This document shows, in pieces, positions 46,842-56,025 of a stretch of 64,000 bases of DNA. The notes under the pieces were generated by a model. The model had not been told where the DNA came from. It ran no database searches and saw only the letters and a program-made list of their open reading frames with translations. The position numbers and the translations under genes are program-made. Each line of letters begins with the position of its first letter. Position 1 is the stretch's first letter. This DNA comes from Rudaea cellulosilytica DSM 22992 (lineage in GTDB: Bacteria > Pseudomonadota > Gammaproteobacteria > Xanthomonadales > Rhodanobacteraceae): contig NZ_KB899241.1 in the NCBI RefSeq assembly GCF_000378125.1, positions 1,153,652 to 1,217,651 of the forward strand, given 5' to 3'.

Positions 46842-47831
46842 TCATGCCGCCCGGGCGTGCTCGCCGATGCCGGCCATGGCCAGTTCGACGAGGCGAAAAT
46901 CGGCACCGGGTCGGTGCATGCGCTCGCTCAAGGTGCGGCGAAACGCGCGTGCACCTGGCAGGCCGAGATACAGGCCGAGGATATGCCGCGCGATGTGGTT
47001 CAGCGCGCCACCGCGGGCGAGCCGGGCCTCGACATACGGCTGCAGGCGCCGCAGCACCTCGTCGCGGTCGGGAAGCGGCGTGCCGAACAACGCCTGCTCG
47101 CAGCGCGCGAGTACGAACGGATCGTGGTAGGCCGCGCGGCCGAGCATCACGCCGTCGACAGTCGTGCAATGCGCCTGCGCCGCAGCCGCATCGACGATGC
47201 CGCCGTTGATGATGATCGCAAGCCGTGGGAATTCCTGCTTGAGCCGATACACGCGCTCATAGTTGAGCGGCGGAATCTCGCGGTTCTCCTTCGGCGAGAG
47301 GCCGTGCAACCAGGCCTTGCGCGCGTGCACGACCAGCGTTTCGAGTCCGGCGCCGACCAGAATCTCGGCGAAGCGGTGCAAGTCCTCGTAGTCGTCTTGT
47401 TCGTCGACGCCGATGCGGCATTTCACCGTCACTGGAATTGACACGGCGGCGCGCATTGCCGCGACGCAGTCGGCGACCAGCGCCGGCTCGCGCATCAGGC
47501 AGGCGCCGAAGCGCCCCGATTGCACGCGGTCGGACGGACAGCCGACGTTGAGGTTGATTTCATCGTAACCCCAGTCCGCACCGATGCGCGCGCACTGCGC
47601 CAGCTCGCCCGGCTCATGTCCGCCGAGCTGCAACGCGAGCGGATGCTCGGCTGTGTCGAAATCGAGATGGCGCGCGCGATCGCCATGCAGGATCGCGCCC
47701 GTGGTCACCATCTCGGTGTACAGGCGTGCATGCGGCGCGAGCAGACGATGGAAGTACCGGCAATGGCGGTCGGTCCAATCCATCATCGGCGCGACGCAGA
47801 GCGTCCAGGGATTGGCGATCGGCGGGGTCAC
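46842..47831 (-). CDS. dusA: tRNA-dihydrouridine(20/20a) synthase
   Basis: This 329-residue flavoenzyme reduces uridine to dihydrouridine in the tRNA D-loop. Motifs are VAPMMDWTDRHCRYFHRLL (N-terminus), INLNVGCPSDRVQSGRFGACLM (catalytic Cys in GACLM) and VDGVMLGRAAYHDPF. The length is typical of DusA. The frame has no ATG before the conserved start region, so GTG at 47831 is the best start; an internal ATG would lose the flavin-binding strand. Confidence 0.94.
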   Translation of the reverse strand: MTPPIANPWTLCVAPMMDWTDRHCRYFHRLLAPHARLYTEMVTTGAILHGDRARHLDFDTAEHPLALQLGGHEPGELAQCARIGADWGYDEINLNVGCPSDRVQSGRFGACLMREPALVADCVAAMRAAVSIPVTVKCRIGVDEQDDYEDLHRFAEILVGAGLETLVVHARKAWLHGLSPKENREIPPLNYERVYRLKQEFPRLAIIINGGIVDAAAAQAHCTTVDGVMLGRAAYHDPFVLARCEQALFGTPLPDRDEVLRRLQPYVEARLARGGALNHIARHILGLYLGLPGARAFRRTLSERMHRPGADFRLVELAMAGIGEHARAA

Positions 47832-47901
47832 GCGAGGCAACGAAGCGAATTCGGGACGCGAATGGTAGCGGATTCGCCGCTTGCGCGCCGCGCTCGCCGG
47901 A

Positions 47902-49089
47902 TCAGGCGGTCTTCTTCTCCGCCCCGTCCAATGCACCGAGCACGGCCTGCGAGTCCTGATCGAAGCGCGGCGCCGCGAACGGCACCGGCCCTGGGGTGCG
48001 GCCGAATTTGATCGGATAGGCGACACCGTGGTAGCGGCCGACGACGGGATGCTCGATCGTCGCGACCATGTTCTCGGAGAGCACCTGCGGGTGTTCGAAC
48101 ATGTCCTCGATGCGCCGCGCGGCGGCGCAGGGTACTTCGTCGCCGAACAGCGCTTCCCATTCGAGCGCACTGTGTGCAGCGAGCGCAGCGTGCAGCTCGG
48201 GGATGATCTCGGCGGCGTGTTCGGCGCGCTTGCGCACGCTGTCGTAGCGGGGATCAGCGGCGAGCCGTTGCAGGCCGGTTTTCTCGCACAGTGCCTTCCA
48301 GAAGCGCGGTGTGTTCGCCGAGACGTAGAGATGGCCCTCGCGTGTCGGATGGATGCCGGTGACGCCGCCCGAGCGCATGTCACGGCCGATGTCGAGCGAT
48401 TCGCCGTCGGCCCAGATCATGCGCGCGGACTGCATGGTCAGCGCGCTGCGCAGCAATGACACGCCGACGAACTGGCCGCGACCCGAGTGCTCGCGCTCGT
48501 ACAGCGCGGAAGCGACGCCCGCGCTGAGCAGCGCCGCGGCGTAGTAGTCGACGACCGAGCCGTAGATGATCTCGGGCGGTCCGCCGCGCTTGCCCTGTAG
48601 CGCGCACATGCCGGTCATCGTTTGCAGCACCTGGTCGTAGCCGGCCTTGTCCTTCATCGGCCCGGTTTCGCCGTAACCGGAGATCGCGCAATAGATCAGG
48701 CGCGGATTGATCAGGTTCAACTGTTCGTGGTCGATGCCGAGGCGCTTGGGCACACTCGGACGGAAGCTGTGCACGAGCACGTCGGCCTCGCGCACGAGGC
48801 GTAGCAGTGCGGCGTGGCCTGTGGGCGATTTGAGGTCGAGTGCGATGCCGAGCTTGGAGCGGTTCACGCCCATGAAGGCGCGACTTTCCGCGGCGAGGGT
48901 CGACGGGTAGTTGCGCAGGTTGTCGCCGTCGGGCGGTTCGATCTTGATGACCTCGGCGCCCTGGTCGGCGAGCAGCGTGCAGCCGTAGGGGCCCGCGATG
49001 TAGCTCGATAGATCGAGCACGCGCACGCCCGAGAGCGGCCCCGGCGCACCGTTGCGTTCGGCCAGATTGAAGGCAGATGTTGCGGCCAT
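47902..49089 (-). CDS. Class III CoA-transferase (CaiB/BaiF family)
   Basis: This 395-residue protein has the LDLSSYIAGPYGCTLLADQGAEVIKIE start, a catalytic aspartate in GYDQVLQTMTG and SALYEREHSGRGQ, as in formyl-CoA or carnitine CoA transferases. It moves CoA between carboxylic acids. It is last in transcription order of the island (92 bp after GH127) and pairs conceptually with the HpcH-type CoA-lyase at its other end, suggesting activation and cleavage of an acid product. The acid is unknown. Confidence 0.88.
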   Translation of the reverse strand: MAATSAFNLAERNGAPGPLSGVRVLDLSSYIAGPYGCTLLADQGAEVIKIEPPDGDNLRNYPSTLAAESRAFMGVNRSKLGIALDLKSPTGHAALLRLVREADVLVHSFRPSVPKRLGIDHEQLNLINPRLIYCAISGYGETGPMKDKAGYDQVLQTMTGMCALQGKRGGPPEIIYGSVVDYYAAALLSAGVASALYEREHSGRGQFVGVSLLRSALTMQSARMIWADGESLDIGRDMRSGGVTGIHPTREGHLYVSANTPRFWKALCEKTGLQRLAADPRYDSVRKRAEHAAEIIPELHAALAAHSALEWEALFGDEVPCAAARRIEDMFEHPQVLSENMVATIEHPVVGRYHGVAYPIKFGRTPGPVPFAAPRFDQDSQAVLGALDGAEKKTA

Positions 49090-49181
49090 GAAAAATCCTC
49101 TCCCCTACGCTGCCAGTCTGCGCGGCGATCTGGCGAAGAAACAGGCGGCACGGCTAGTTTCTTGCGCTACAAATTCTTGCG

Positions 49182-51035
49182 TCATAGGCGCGGCTCGGGC
49201 GCGAGCGACATCCAGGTCAGACGCCAAGCGCCGTCGACGCGCGCGCCTGCCCGATAGTACGGCACGAATGCCAGCGGCGTGCGCCGCGCGGGACTGAGCA
49301 CGATCGCCGGCCCCTCTTCTTGGTCCGACGCTGGTTCGACTCGCAGCCATTGCTCCGGCGCTCCTTGCGCCAGCAACAGCGACTCCTCGGTCTTGTAGCC
49401 GTCGATCAGCCCGGTCGCGTAGACCAGCGGCCCACGCGTGATCGCAAGGTAGTCGTGGCGCAGCACTTCCTGGTGCACAGGCGAGCCGTCGGGGGCGCGC
49501 GATTCCTGCACGTTGCGATGTGCGCGGTAGTGAACCTGCGGCGTCATCGGGAAATCGAGCGCGACGCTGTCGCCTGCCTGCCATTCGCGTTCGATCGTTG
49601 CGTAGTCACCGGGTCGGACATCGCTCTCGACGGGCTCGCCGTTGACGCGGATCGACGCGTTCTTCGCCCAGGACGGAATGCGCAAGCGCAGGGTGAAGCG
49701 CGTGGGGCGTTCGAGCGCCAGTCGCAGGCGAGCGCTGCCGTCGAACGGATAGCGCGTTTCCTGTTCGATGACGACCTCGCCGGCCTGCACCAGCGCGAAC
49801 CTGGCCATGCCCGGCGCATACAGGTTCACGTCGATGCCGTATGTTCGCGTCGAGTAAACCAGCGCCGGCAATTCCTCCAGCGCCATCGCACCCGATGACT
49901 TGCAGCAACGCCAATAGGTCGTGTGCACGCGTTTGCCGTTGGCATACGAGTAGTAGCACCAGTCCTCGCCGTTCGGCGCGAACGCGCCGAGCAGGTCGTT
50001 GTACGCACTGCGCTCGATCTCCTCGGCATACTTCGCCGCGCCGGTGATCGCGAGCAGCTCGCGATTGAGCTGGATCCAGGCCAGCGTCGAGCAGGTCTCG
50101 ACGTAAGCCTGCGGAAAGAACGTGCCGGGCGCATTGAACACCTCGCGCGAACGATGCGCGACGCCGCCCCACGGGCCGCCGCCGAGGCTCAGGTGATGCT
50201 CGCGGATATTCGCCCAGAGGTTCTCGACTGCGCGCAAATACTCCGGCGCGCCCGTCGCGCGATGTAGCTTGGCCAGACCGACGAGGTTCCAGATCAGCTG
50301 GTACGCCTTGCCCGTCGCGATCTCGCTCGCGTCCGCGCCGGCAAGCGCTTTCATGAGCAGGGCAAGATCGGGATTGGCGTCGGCCTGTTGCAGGATCAGC
50401 AAGGCCAGATCGAGATAGCGCTGCTCGTTGGTCGTGAAATACAACTCGACTGCCGCGTCGAGCAAAACGGTCGCCGACATGCCGTGATGGTTGCCGAGTT
50501 CGCAGATATCGATGCCGCCTTCGCGCAGCGTGTGCCAGCATAGATCGCCGATGCGTCGCGCCGCGGCCAGATAGCGCGCGTCGGGAAAATGCTTGTTCAC
50601 CTCGACGAGGCCGAGCATCAGATAGGCGTGGATCCAGATGTCCCAGGTGCGCGGTATCGGCTCGCCATTCCACGACTTCGGCTTCGGCGCATGCTTGACC
50701 ATGAAGCGCCGCTCGGGCGCGTAGGTGCCGAGATAGCCGTCGCTGTCCTGGCGCGCGACGAGGAAATCGGCGACGCGGCGGATGCGTGCGCCCAGCTGCG
50801 GGTCCTGCGTGCGCGCCGCACTCTTCGCTGCAGCGTACAACCACTTGCCCGCGTGCTCGCCGTACCAGTCGCCTTCGCGGTTCTGTGCGACGTGTTCGAC
50901 CGCGAAGATCGCGATCGCCGGACTCGTTTCGTCGATGATGAAATGGCTCAGCCGTCCCGCGGCGTTCGCACGCAGCGCCTCGCCGAGCGGGCCATGCAGT
51001 TCGATGCGGAGCGGAAGCGAAGCGGATTCGTTCAT
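49182..51035 (-). CDS. GH127-like glycoside hydrolase (beta-L-arabinofuranosidase family)
   Basis: This 617-residue (alpha/alpha)6-barrel protein keeps the GH127 catalytic set by motif: E313-T-C315 and the double cysteine C377-C378 in YWRCCKSSG. In the Bifidobacterium enzyme the equivalent residues bind zinc and provide the cysteine nucleophile. The C-terminal part (from about residue 430) is beta-rich. No signal peptide is visible, so it is likely cytosolic. It may cleave L-arabinofuranose or a related pentose glycoside. The start overlaps the upstream ThuA gene stop by four bases. Confidence 0.82.
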   Translation of the reverse strand: MNESASLPLRIELHGPLGEALRANAAGRLSHFIIDETSPAIAIFAVEHVAQNREGDWYGEHAGKWLYAAAKSAARTQDPQLGARIRRVADFLVARQDSDGYLGTYAPERRFMVKHAPKPKSWNGEPIPRTWDIWIHAYLMLGLVEVNKHFPDARYLAAARRIGDLCWHTLREGGIDICELGNHHGMSATVLLDAAVELYFTTNEQRYLDLALLILQQADANPDLALLMKALAGADASEIATGKAYQLIWNLVGLAKLHRATGAPEYLRAVENLWANIREHHLSLGGGPWGGVAHRSREVFNAPGTFFPQAYVETCSTLAWIQLNRELLAITGAAKYAEEIERSAYNDLLGAFAPNGEDWCYYSYANGKRVHTTYWRCCKSSGAMALEELPALVYSTRTYGIDVNLYAPGMARFALVQAGEVVIEQETRYPFDGSARLRLALERPTRFTLRLRIPSWAKNASIRVNGEPVESDVRPGDYATIEREWQAGDSVALDFPMTPQVHYRAHRNVQESRAPDGSPVHQEVLRHDYLAITRGPLVYATGLIDGYKTEESLLLAQGAPEQWLRVEPASDQEEGPAIVLSPARRTPLAFVPYYRAGARVDGAWRLTWMSLAPEPRL

Positions 51036-53863
51036 GGCTGCAGATACTCGGCGATCGCGCGGATTTCCTCGCTGCTCAGGCCGCGCGCCTGAGCGCGCAT
51101 CGCACCCTGCGCCAGCGCTTCGACGATGGCGGCGCGACCGCGCGTGGCAATCTGTTGGCGTGGTGGAATCGCGCCCTGTGCATGGTCGTGGCAGGCGGAG
51201 CAGCGCGCGGCATACAGGGCCTCGCCGTTGATCGGACCTGCTGGTTTCACGCTGGCCGATTCCTTCGTTTCGTCTCTTGCGACGACATTGTGCCGCACGA
51301 CGGATCTGCCAAGGCCGAACGCTTGGATACGGTCGGTGCCGACGATGACTTGGCCGCGCGCGATCAGCGCCTCGTTGTACTTGCCGCTGGTATACAGATC
51401 GCCGGTTTCGCTGCGCCAGAGCAGATCGAGAGTCATCGCATCGAAAGCGTACAACACGGGTCGCGGTGAATCGTCGCCCGAAAGCAACGCCGCGCGAGTC
51501 GCGTTCTCGTCGAGCACCCAGACGACGGCGGCGTCTGCACCATTGCTCGTGACCACGGGCGGACCGGGATTTTCGAGCACGACCGAATCCTGGGTACGCG
51601 CGAGCTTGAGGTACGCGGATCGGCCTGCTCGCGTGACGACTTCAAGCCGCGCGAGCGAAGGTGCGACGCTGACCGACGAATCCGGCGCCTTCTTCGCGTT
51701 GCCGGTGACGAAGACATGATCGGTGCCCTGCGCGTCGCGGAACACCGCCGGCACCGAACGCGAACGCGCGGCACCGAGCGCGGCATCCTTGTCCGAATAC
51801 GGCCCGAATACATTGAGCGGGCCGCGCGTGCCGAACTGCGGTTGTGCGTCGGGCGCGAGCAAGGAGGCATCGCTGCTTGCATTTCCGCCGCAGGCCGGAC
51901 GCCGATCGAGGCGGCCGGGCAGGCGCGCACGATCGAGCAGGTAGACATTGCCCTGCTTGCCGCCGACCGCAAGCAAGCGCGGCGTTGCGCTAGCTTTCGC
52001 GTCGACGGCCGGCAACAGCGCGACGCCGCCCGAACCCAGATCCACGTCGTTGGCCGCGGTTGCGCAGTGGTTGAACGGCGTGTACGTGCCGGTGAGCGCG
52101 AGCGCGCCGTCGGCGTAGGCGAACTTCAATACCGATTGCGTCCAGTCGTGCACCTGGTCGACGTAACCGCCGAAGCCGGTGCCGGTCGCGACAAAGATGC
52201 TGCCGTCGTCATCGATGCTGGCGCCGGCGGAGCCCCAGATGCCGCCGCTGCCGCGATGCGGCATCGCCGACACGGCGAATGCGCTCGTTACCGTCGCGCG
52301 TTGGGTGTCGTTTGCGACCAGCCAACCGGTTTCGGTTTCGCCGAAGCCGATATAGAGCGCGTTGCCGTCGGGACTCAAATTGAGCGCGCCGCGCTGCACG
52401 CGAAAATCGTGGCGCCGCTTCGGCGGCACGGGCATCGGCCCAGCATTGCGGTTGAGCGCGTTGAATGTCTTCTCGTCGAGTTGCACCGGCCAGCCGGGCA
52501 GCACCGTGCCGCTGCCGAGATCGAGTGCGTACGCCTGCCAGCGCTTTTCCGGATCGCAGCTGGTGACGTACAAACGATCGCGCGCGCGATCGATCACGGG
52601 TGTGGCGAGCACGCCGGTCGCCACGCCGTCGAGCGGCGCGGGCTGCAGGCGGCATGGCAACGCGAGGCGCGTGCGCCAAAGGATGCGACCCGGCGCGATA
52701 TCGCCGTTCTTCGTCGCGTTGATCGCATAGACATAACCATTGCTGCTCGCCGCGATCACGGCGGCGAACGTCTGCGTCTTGAACGGGCCCGCGGAGATTC
52801 CCAGGCCGTCGACGTAGAGCGGCGAGGCGTATAGCCGCGGCGGTTGGCCGTCGACGATATCGAGTTGAGGAGATTCCCATTGCAGGCCGAGCGAGGACGC
52901 CTTGATCTGCGCCGGCGTCAGCGTTGTTTCCGCCGCATACCAGCCGCTGCGTTGTGCGTCGTGATGGAATGTCGACACATCGGCTTTCGCAGAGGTCGCC
53001 TGCGGTGCGGCCGACTCGATGGCCGTTTGTGGTGGAGGCGAAGGCAGACCATTCGTTGGCACCTCGGCATGCGCGGTCCAAAGGATCGCGTTGAGCAGTA
53101 CCCTGCGCAGCGGTTCCGTGTCGAATGCGGCGAGAAAGTGCGCGCCGCTGTAGGTGAACGAGCGACCGCGACGGTCGCGTTCGAATGCCCAGGCGACGAC
53201 GATGTCCTCAGGCCGGTCGTCGACGACCGCAGTGCCATCGCGATACTGCACGTGCAGCGTGGCGTGCAGGATCGGCACGATCGGCTTGTCGCCGCGACGG
53301 AACGTCGGATAGAACTCGTCGCGATAGGCGAACGCGTCGACGCCTCGCGCAATGGGATGTTGTAGGTCGGCTACCTGCACATCGGCATATTCGGTCGTGC
53401 GGTCGAACATGCCGTAACGCGCCGCGCCGAGCCAGCGCGGCAGATCGATGCTCGCGCCGCCGGCGGGCAAGGTCGAGGCCTGATGCAAGGCGACGAGGCC
53501 GACGCCGCGCGCGACGACTTCTTCGAATTGCGTGCGCCGTTGCGCATCGAGTAGCGGATGTTTTTCCGCGCCATCGAAATACCAGACCACACTCGCCGCG
53601 CCGTCGAATGCATGCGGATCGGACGGCCAGCCATCGGGATAGCTCTTCACCTGCAGTCCGCGCGGCGCATCGGGTGAAGACAGGAGCGCGCGTTCGAGCA
53701 GGCGGATAGCCGAGGGATAGTCGTGCTTGCCCGGACCTTCGCTCTTCGCGCCGCCGATCAGCACGATCCGAATCGGGTTGCCCGCGCCTGCGGCTGCGGG
53801 TTCAACGCGCAGGCAAGCGCTCGAAGCCAGAACCAGCATGAAGCAGAACCGGAGCACGCGCAT
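51032..53863 (-). CDS. Secreted ThuA-like / PQQ-type beta-propeller / cytochrome c fusion
   Basis: This 943-residue protein has a signal peptide (LRFCFMLVLASSACLRVEPA). Its first domain (residues about 30-230) is ThuA-like with IVLIGGAKSEGPGKHDY and VALHQAST. The middle (about 280-860) is a PQQ-like beta-propeller with repeated VYAI and LYAF strands. The C-terminus is a cytochrome c domain with a single haem site CSACH (C888, C891, H892). The layout fits a periplasmic sugar dehydrogenase or electron-transfer protein. It is co-transcribed with the TIM-barrel/SUMF1 fusion (2-bp gap) and overlaps GH127. Confidence 0.82.
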   Translation of the reverse strand: MRVLRFCFMLVLASSACLRVEPAAAGAGNPIRIVLIGGAKSEGPGKHDYPSAIRLLERALLSSPDAPRGLQVKSYPDGWPSDPHAFDGAASVVWYFDGAEKHPLLDAQRRTQFEEVVARGVGLVALHQASTLPAGGASIDLPRWLGAARYGMFDRTTEYADVQVADLQHPIARGVDAFAYRDEFYPTFRRGDKPIVPILHATLHVQYRDGTAVVDDRPEDIVVAWAFERDRRGRSFTYSGAHFLAAFDTEPLRRVLLNAILWTAHAEVPTNGLPSPPPQTAIESAAPQATSAKADVSTFHHDAQRSGWYAAETTLTPAQIKASSLGLQWESPQLDIVDGQPPRLYASPLYVDGLGISAGPFKTQTFAAVIAASSNGYVYAINATKNGDIAPGRILWRTRLALPCRLQPAPLDGVATGVLATPVIDRARDRLYVTSCDPEKRWQAYALDLGSGTVLPGWPVQLDEKTFNALNRNAGPMPVPPKRRHDFRVQRGALNLSPDGNALYIGFGETETGWLVANDTQRATVTSAFAVSAMPHRGSGGIWGSAGASIDDDGSIFVATGTGFGGYVDQVHDWTQSVLKFAYADGALALTGTYTPFNHCATAANDVDLGSGGVALLPAVDAKASATPRLLAVGGKQGNVYLLDRARLPGRLDRRPACGGNASSDASLLAPDAQPQFGTRGPLNVFGPYSDKDAALGAARSRSVPAVFRDAQGTDHVFVTGNAKKAPDSSVSVAPSLARLEVVTRAGRSAYLKLARTQDSVVLENPGPPVVTSNGADAAVVWVLDENATRAALLSGDDSPRPVLYAFDAMTLDLLWRSETGDLYTSGKYNEALIARGQVIVGTDRIQAFGLGRSVVRHNVVARDETKESASVKPAGPINGEALYAARCSACHDHAQGAIPPRQQIATRGRAAIVEALAQGAMRAQARGLSSEEIRAIAEYLQP

Positions 53864-53865
53864 GC

Positions 53866-56016
53866 TCAGGCATCGACGGCGCAGCGAAAGCCGATCAGGC
53901 CCGAACGGTCCTTGCCCGGCGCCATGAGCAGGAGCTTGCCGTGCTGATCGAGCCGGTGCGCTTGCGGGAAATACCAATGCGAAGTCTGCGGCATGTAAGA
54001 GCTGCCGCCGCGCAACACCGCGGCGCGCGTGTGTTCGTCCTCGAATTCGTCGGTCCACTGCCAGACGTTGCCAACGAGATCGAGCACGCCGAACGGACTG
54101 GCGCCTCGCGGATGCGCATCGACATCGGCGGGCGGCACGAGATGACGACCGCGATTCGTCTTCGGCACTGCGGCCTCGCTCCAGTCGTTGCCCCACGGGT
54201 ACGCGCGACCGTCGTTGCCTTGAGCGGCGTACTGCCATTCCCATTCGCGCGGCAGGCGCTTGCCGGCCCAGGCCGCATAGGCGCGTGCGTCTTCGAGCGA
54301 GACCCAGGTGACTGGCTTGTTCCCCCAGCCCGGCTGCGGCGCGCCGTCTTTCCAGTCACGCAGGAAATTGTGCGCGTCGCGTGGAACATACTTCGTCGCA
54401 TCAATGAATTTCTTGAACTGCGCATTCGTCACCGGCGTGCGGTCGATGTGGAATCTTTCGATGCGCATGCGCCGGCGATGGCTGCGCCGGGCGCTCGATT
54501 CCCACGGATATTGCACGTCGAGGCCGGCCCAGGTCTGGCCTTCGATTTCGATGCCTTGCACGAGGAAGTCGAAGTCGCCGGCGGGAATGGTGACCATGCC
54601 ATCGTGGGCGCTCGCGGCCGACTTCGTCGGTTCGATCGCGACGAGTCGCTGCGGAATCGAATGCCACGTGTTCGACAGGGACTGCAGCGGTGTTTTTGCG
54701 CGTTCGCGCATCTGCACGAGGAACGCGTCCAGAGCATCGATCTGCACGCCCGCGTCGACCGCGAGCAGCGCGCCGAAGCCGTGCGCTTCGAGCGCGAACT
54801 CGAACACCGCTTTGTCACCATCGATGCGCGGTGTCAGCGCGACGCCGTGCCAGAGGTCGAAATAACGCGCGCCGTCGCGATACGGCACGTCGATCTGCTC
54901 GCCGTTGAGCGCGTACTCGTTGCGATTGACGAAATTCCACACGGTCACGCCGTCACGCGGAAATTCGCTCGCGAACACGCCGGCTTGCAGCGTCTTCGCA
55001 TACGGCCGCCAATCCGCGCTCGTCATCTGCGCGGCGAACTTGCGCTCGATCAGCATGCAGCGGCGCAGCGCTTCGGCGTTGCGCGGCGTGAACTGGTTCC
55101 AGATGCCCCAGATGTTTTCCCAGGCGTTGTAGCCGACGCCGTTGAAGAACATGTACTGCAGATCGTTCGTGCGCTCGCGGCCCCAGCGGTTTTCGTAGTG
55201 GATCATGTGGCGCGGTTCGAGCCACTTGAACTTGGCCACCGACGGCACGACGTCGGCCGGCGCCTTCTTGCCCCAGCTCGACACGTTCCAGATCAATTGT
55301 TCCTCGGCGCTGATCGTCGATTCGGGTTCGAGCACGACCGGGCAGCCCAAGGCGTCACAGCTATCGAAAAACGCGCGAGGTACGCCGTTGTAAGTATCGC
55401 CGTTGATACCGTCGGCACCGACCGCCTTGACGATCTTCGCGACCGCGAGCCAGTCGGCTTCGCCCTGCTCGCGCGTGCCGTGGTCCCATGGCATCGTCGG
55501 CAGGAACACCTTGACGCCACGGCGATGGAAATCGGCGACCGCAGCGCGCAGGCCATCGAGGCCGCCAGGCAGGTCGCGGGCGAGATCGAACTGGTTGCGA
55601 TCGTCGACGCCGATGTTCGGATAGACATACCAGATCAGCACGCTGTCGATGCCGCCATAGCGTGCTTCGAGATCGTCGAGATAGCGGTCGACGGTATATT
55701 TTTGCGCAACCGGATCGTAGAAATAGCGATCCTCGACCATCATCTGCGCGTGGACGAAGTTGCGCTGCGCCCATTGCAGTTCGGGCCGACGATAGTTCGC
55801 GTCGTCGTAGCCGATGCGCGTCAAATGCTCGCGGCGCCATTCGCGCAAGGAGGCGATCCAGTCGTCGCTGCTCGCGTTGACGTCGATCGTCCAGTGGCCG
55901 ATTTCGGCGAACGGCCAGCCCGGCGCCTTGCCCGGCGTCGGCAGGTAGCGGCCCGTGGTGACGTGCGAGAAGTGGTAGTGCGTCTTGCGCGGCGGGTCTT
56001 CGTCGGCCGGGTTCAT
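53866..56016 (-). CDS. TIM-barrel glycosidase-like domain fused to SUMF1/FGE-like domain
   Basis: This 716-residue protein has no signal peptide. Residues 1-460 look like a (beta/alpha)8 glycoside hydrolase-type domain (DSVLIWYVYPNIGVDD, FLPTMPWDHGT, GINGDTYNGV, PVVLEPEST). From residue 474 (MVTIPAGDF) a SUMF1/formylglycine-generating-enzyme-like domain follows, with IDRTPVTNAQFKKFID, WGNKPVTWVSLEDARAYAAW and the end SGLIGFRCAVDA. The two FGE catalytic cysteines are missing from the RGGSSYMPQTSHWYF region, so it cannot be a canonical FGE. The domain may bind ligand or do other chemistry. It starts 9 bp after the ribokinase stop. Confidence 0.75.
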   Translation of the reverse strand: MNPADEDPPRKTHYHFSHVTTGRYLPTPGKAPGWPFAEIGHWTIDVNASSDDWIASLREWRREHLTRIGYDDANYRRPELQWAQRNFVHAQMMVEDRYFYDPVAQKYTVDRYLDDLEARYGGIDSVLIWYVYPNIGVDDRNQFDLARDLPGGLDGLRAAVADFHRRGVKVFLPTMPWDHGTREQGEADWLAVAKIVKAVGADGINGDTYNGVPRAFFDSCDALGCPVVLEPESTISAEEQLIWNVSSWGKKAPADVVPSVAKFKWLEPRHMIHYENRWGRERTNDLQYMFFNGVGYNAWENIWGIWNQFTPRNAEALRRCMLIERKFAAQMTSADWRPYAKTLQAGVFASEFPRDGVTVWNFVNRNEYALNGEQIDVPYRDGARYFDLWHGVALTPRIDGDKAVFEFALEAHGFGALLAVDAGVQIDALDAFLVQMRERAKTPLQSLSNTWHSIPQRLVAIEPTKSAASAHDGMVTIPAGDFDFLVQGIEIEGQTWAGLDVQYPWESSARRSHRRRMRIERFHIDRTPVTNAQFKKFIDATKYVPRDAHNFLRDWKDGAPQPGWGNKPVTWVSLEDARAYAAWAGKRLPREWEWQYAAQGNDGRAYPWGNDWSEAAVPKTNRGRHLVPPADVDAHPRGASPFGVLDLVGNVWQWTDEFEDEHTRAAVLRGGSSYMPQTSHWYFPQAHRLDQHGKLLLMAPGKDRSGLIGFRCAVDA

Positions 56017-56025
56017 GGTGCGTGG

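Noticed and set aside
51032-54244. A 1070-residue ORF instead of a 943-residue ThuA protein
   Set aside because: The first 127 codons run antisense-like through the SUMF1 domain gene in another frame. The signal peptide and ThuA motif begin at the internal ATG at 53863.
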